Assembly (NCBI GenBank): GCA_947175975.1
Contig: CAMWOX010000119.1
Location: 1-5,471 of the forward strand
DNA: 5,471 bases
DNA from: an uncultured Ruminococcus sp.
Lineage (GTDB): Bacteria; Bacillota; Clostridia; Oscillospirales; Ruminococcaceae
Reading direction: 5' to 3'
The notes under the pieces were generated by a model, which did no database searches, was not told where the DNA came from, and worked only from the letters and a program-made list of their open reading frames with translations. The translations under genes and the position numbers were made by a program. The number at the start of each line of letters is the position of its first letter. The first letter of the stretch is position 1. Below are positions 4,097 through 5,471 of this stretch, one piece after another.

Positions 4097-5395
4097 TCAA
4101 ATGACGGAATCAATCAGCTGTCGCTCAGGAACGGACATTTCTGTGATCTGTATTGCTGCACGAAGTCTTTTTTCAGCCTGCTCACAAAGTGCTTCAGAAT
4201 TTGCATGGATTTCACAAAGAATATCATTTTTCCGGATTTCATCGCCGATCTGGTGAAGAAAGATCACACCAGCTCCGGGATCAATCTGAGAATTGGCGGA
4301 TGTCCTGCCTGCACCGAGTTCCAGACAGGCAAGTCCGACTTCTTCACTATGAACAGATGCCAGATAGCCGGATCGGTCAGCAATCAGGATTTTGCTTGCT
4401 CTCGAATGCGGCAGTTTTTCCGGATGATCCGTCACAGAAGCGTCACCGCCCTGTGCGGCGATCATCTCAGCAAATTTTTCAAGTGCCTTGCCGGATCGTA
4501 GAGCTTTCAGAGCATTGTATTTACATTTCTGCAAGGAATCAGAACTAGATAATGCAAGCATCCGTCCGGACAAATCAATTACCAGTTCCGCAAGCGGATT
4601 GTGAATTTCACAACGCAGAATTGAAATTGCTTCCCGGACTTCGAGTGCATTTCCCACAGCCATCCCCAAAGGTGCATTCATATCCGTAATAACGGCACTG
4701 CATTTTTTACCATGAGCAATTGCAGTGGATTTCATGCTCTCTGCTAAAGCAAACGCAGATTCCCTTGTTTTCATGAATGCGCCACTTCCACACTTGACAT
4801 CCAGAAGAATGCAATCCGCATTGAGTGCCAGCTTCTTGCTCATAATGCTTGCAGAAATTAATGGGATACTGTCAACCGTTGCTGTCAGATTCCGGAGTGC
4901 ATAAATTTTCTTATCCGCAGGCGTAAGATTACCGCTTTGAGCAATTACTGCACAACCGATTTTCTGAACCTGCCTGTAAAAATCCTGTCGGGAAAGATTC
5001 ACAGAAAAGCCAGGAATGCTTTCTAATTTATCAATTGTACCACCCGTGAATCCAAGCCCACGGCCTGACATTTTAGGAACATAGCCCCCACATGCGGCAA
5101 CAATCGGCGCAATCATGAGCGTTGTCTTATCACCGATACCGCCAGTGCTGTGCTTATCAACTGTTACACCGGGGATCTCCGAGAAATCCAAAATTTCGCC
5201 GGAATCTCGTATGGCAAGCGTCATCGCTGCCGTTTCTTCCGGAGATAATTCCTGACAACGGACAGCCATCAACCAGGCAGACATCATATAATCCGGGATC
5301 TGATTTTCTGTAAATCCCCGGATCAGAAACTGGATTTCAGAATCGGAAAGTTTTTCTTTCCGGATCGTTTTCTGAATCAAATCATATACTTGCAT
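4097..5395 (-). CDS. pdp: Pyrimidine-nucleoside phosphorylase
   Basis: The enzyme splits uridine, thymidine and deoxyuridine with phosphate into base plus (deoxy)ribose 1-phosphate, in cytoplasmic nucleoside salvage. At 432 aa it is full length for the family. In order: an N-terminal helical domain, the phosphate-binding segment DKHSTGGIGDK (80-90), the family signature SGRGLGFTGGTIDKLE (110-125), YALRN (165-169), and ISASIMSKKLA (180-190). Arg168, Ser183 and Lys187 fall exactly where the pyrimidine-binding residues of Bacillus enzymes are numbered. Lys108, rather than the Met of E. coli thymidine phosphorylase, favours broad pyrimidine specificity over strict thymidine use (family knowledge, recalled). 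A C-terminal swinging domain follows (about 340-432; GAGRTSANSQIDPGAG, 361-376). The ATG at 5395 has only a weak ribosome site (AAGG, 10 nt upstream). It appears to be a single-gene unit with its own promoter, without cdd or deoC beside it in this window. Confidence 0.96.
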   Translation of the reverse strand: MQVYDLIQKTIRKEKLSDSEIQFLIRGFTENQIPDYMMSAWLMAVRCQELSPEETAAMTLAIRDSGEILDFSEIPGVTVDKHSTGGIGDKTTLMIAPIVAACGGYVPKMSGRGLGFTGGTIDKLESIPGFSVNLSRQDFYRQVQKIGCAVIAQSGNLTPADKKIYALRNLTATVDSIPLISASIMSKKLALNADCILLDVKCGSGAFMKTRESAFALAESMKSTAIAHGKKCSAVITDMNAPLGMAVGNALEVREAISILRCEIHNPLAELVIDLSGRMLALSSSDSLQKCKYNALKALRSGKALEKFAEMIAAQGGDASVTDHPEKLPHSRASKILIADRSGYLASVHSEEVGLACLELGAGRTSANSQIDPGAGVIFLHQIGDEIRKNDILCEIHANSEALCEQAEKRLRAAIQITEMSVPERQLIDSVI

Positions 5396-5437
5396 AAGCT
5401 CAGCGCCTTGTTGAAAATAGATAATTTTTCACTTTAA

Positions 5438-5466
5438 AGTATAACATAAATTTTCTAGGTTGTCAA
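5438..5466 (-). promoter_or_regulatory. Promoter of pdp
   Basis: On the minus strand: TTGACA (5466-5461), a 17-bp spacer ending in TGT (extended -10), and TATACT (5443-5438). The leader is about 35-40 nt and AT-rich. I see no operator-like palindrome that would suggest a specific repressor. Confidence 0.85.
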
Positions 5467-5471
5467 GATAT

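Noticed and set aside
4007..4548. Plus-strand open frames across the 3' end of pdp
   Set aside because: They are antisense to conserved pdp sequence, lack ribosome sites, and one begins inside the DUF4250 promoter. They read as shadows of the real gene.
5404..5436. Imperfect hairpin in the pdp leader
   Set aside because: GTGAAAA can pair with TTTTCAAC only with a bulge and mostly A-T pairs. It resembles no known riboswitch or operator.

Overview
The window looks like low-GC Bacillota chromosome, most likely a gut-type anaerobic clostridium; Ruminococcaceae/Oscillospiraceae is my best guess. The reasons are strong AGGAGG-type ribosome sites, TTGACA/TATAAT-type promoters with 17-bp spacers, a TPP riboswitch ending in an intrinsic terminator, a DUF4250 protein and VanZ-like membrane proteins. 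The placement rests on content, not on a database match. All seven complete genes and the one partial gene lie on the minus strand, so the window reads biologically from right to left. I see no mobile element, CRISPR array, tRNA or rRNA.

Right end (5471 to about 4097): a promoter drives pdp, a complete pyrimidine-nucleoside phosphorylase of 432 aa for nucleoside salvage. Middle right (4047 to 2933): a second promoter drives a tightly overlapping trio. It consists of a 58-aa DUF4250 protein, a VanZ-like membrane protein that overlaps it by 29 bp, and an unrecognised 98-aa protein that overlaps the VanZ gene by 10 bp. Middle (2936 to 2357): a third promoter, whose -35 box contains the stop codon of the previous gene, drives a 138-aa coiled-coil/zinc-ribbon protein. 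That gene ends at a clear intrinsic terminator. Middle left (2337 to 1743): a fourth promoter drives a second, divergent VanZ-like protein of 167 aa.

Left (1717 to 1): a fifth, perfect consensus promoter, a TPP riboswitch and a terminator control thiS-thiF-thiG, and thiG runs off the window. These genes make the thiazole moiety of thiamin. ThiF adenylates the C-terminal glycine of ThiS, the sulfur carrier. ThiG then condenses ThiS thiocarboxylate, deoxyxylulose 5-phosphate and dehydroglycine into the thiazole. High TPP should stop transcription before thiS.

The points most worth following up are the DUF4250-VanZ-unknown trio, the near-uniform set of five promoters, the three-copy GGGAG design of the riboswitch, the thiF start buried in the Gly-Gly-Gly codons of thiS, and a visible excess of the palindrome TCCGGA.
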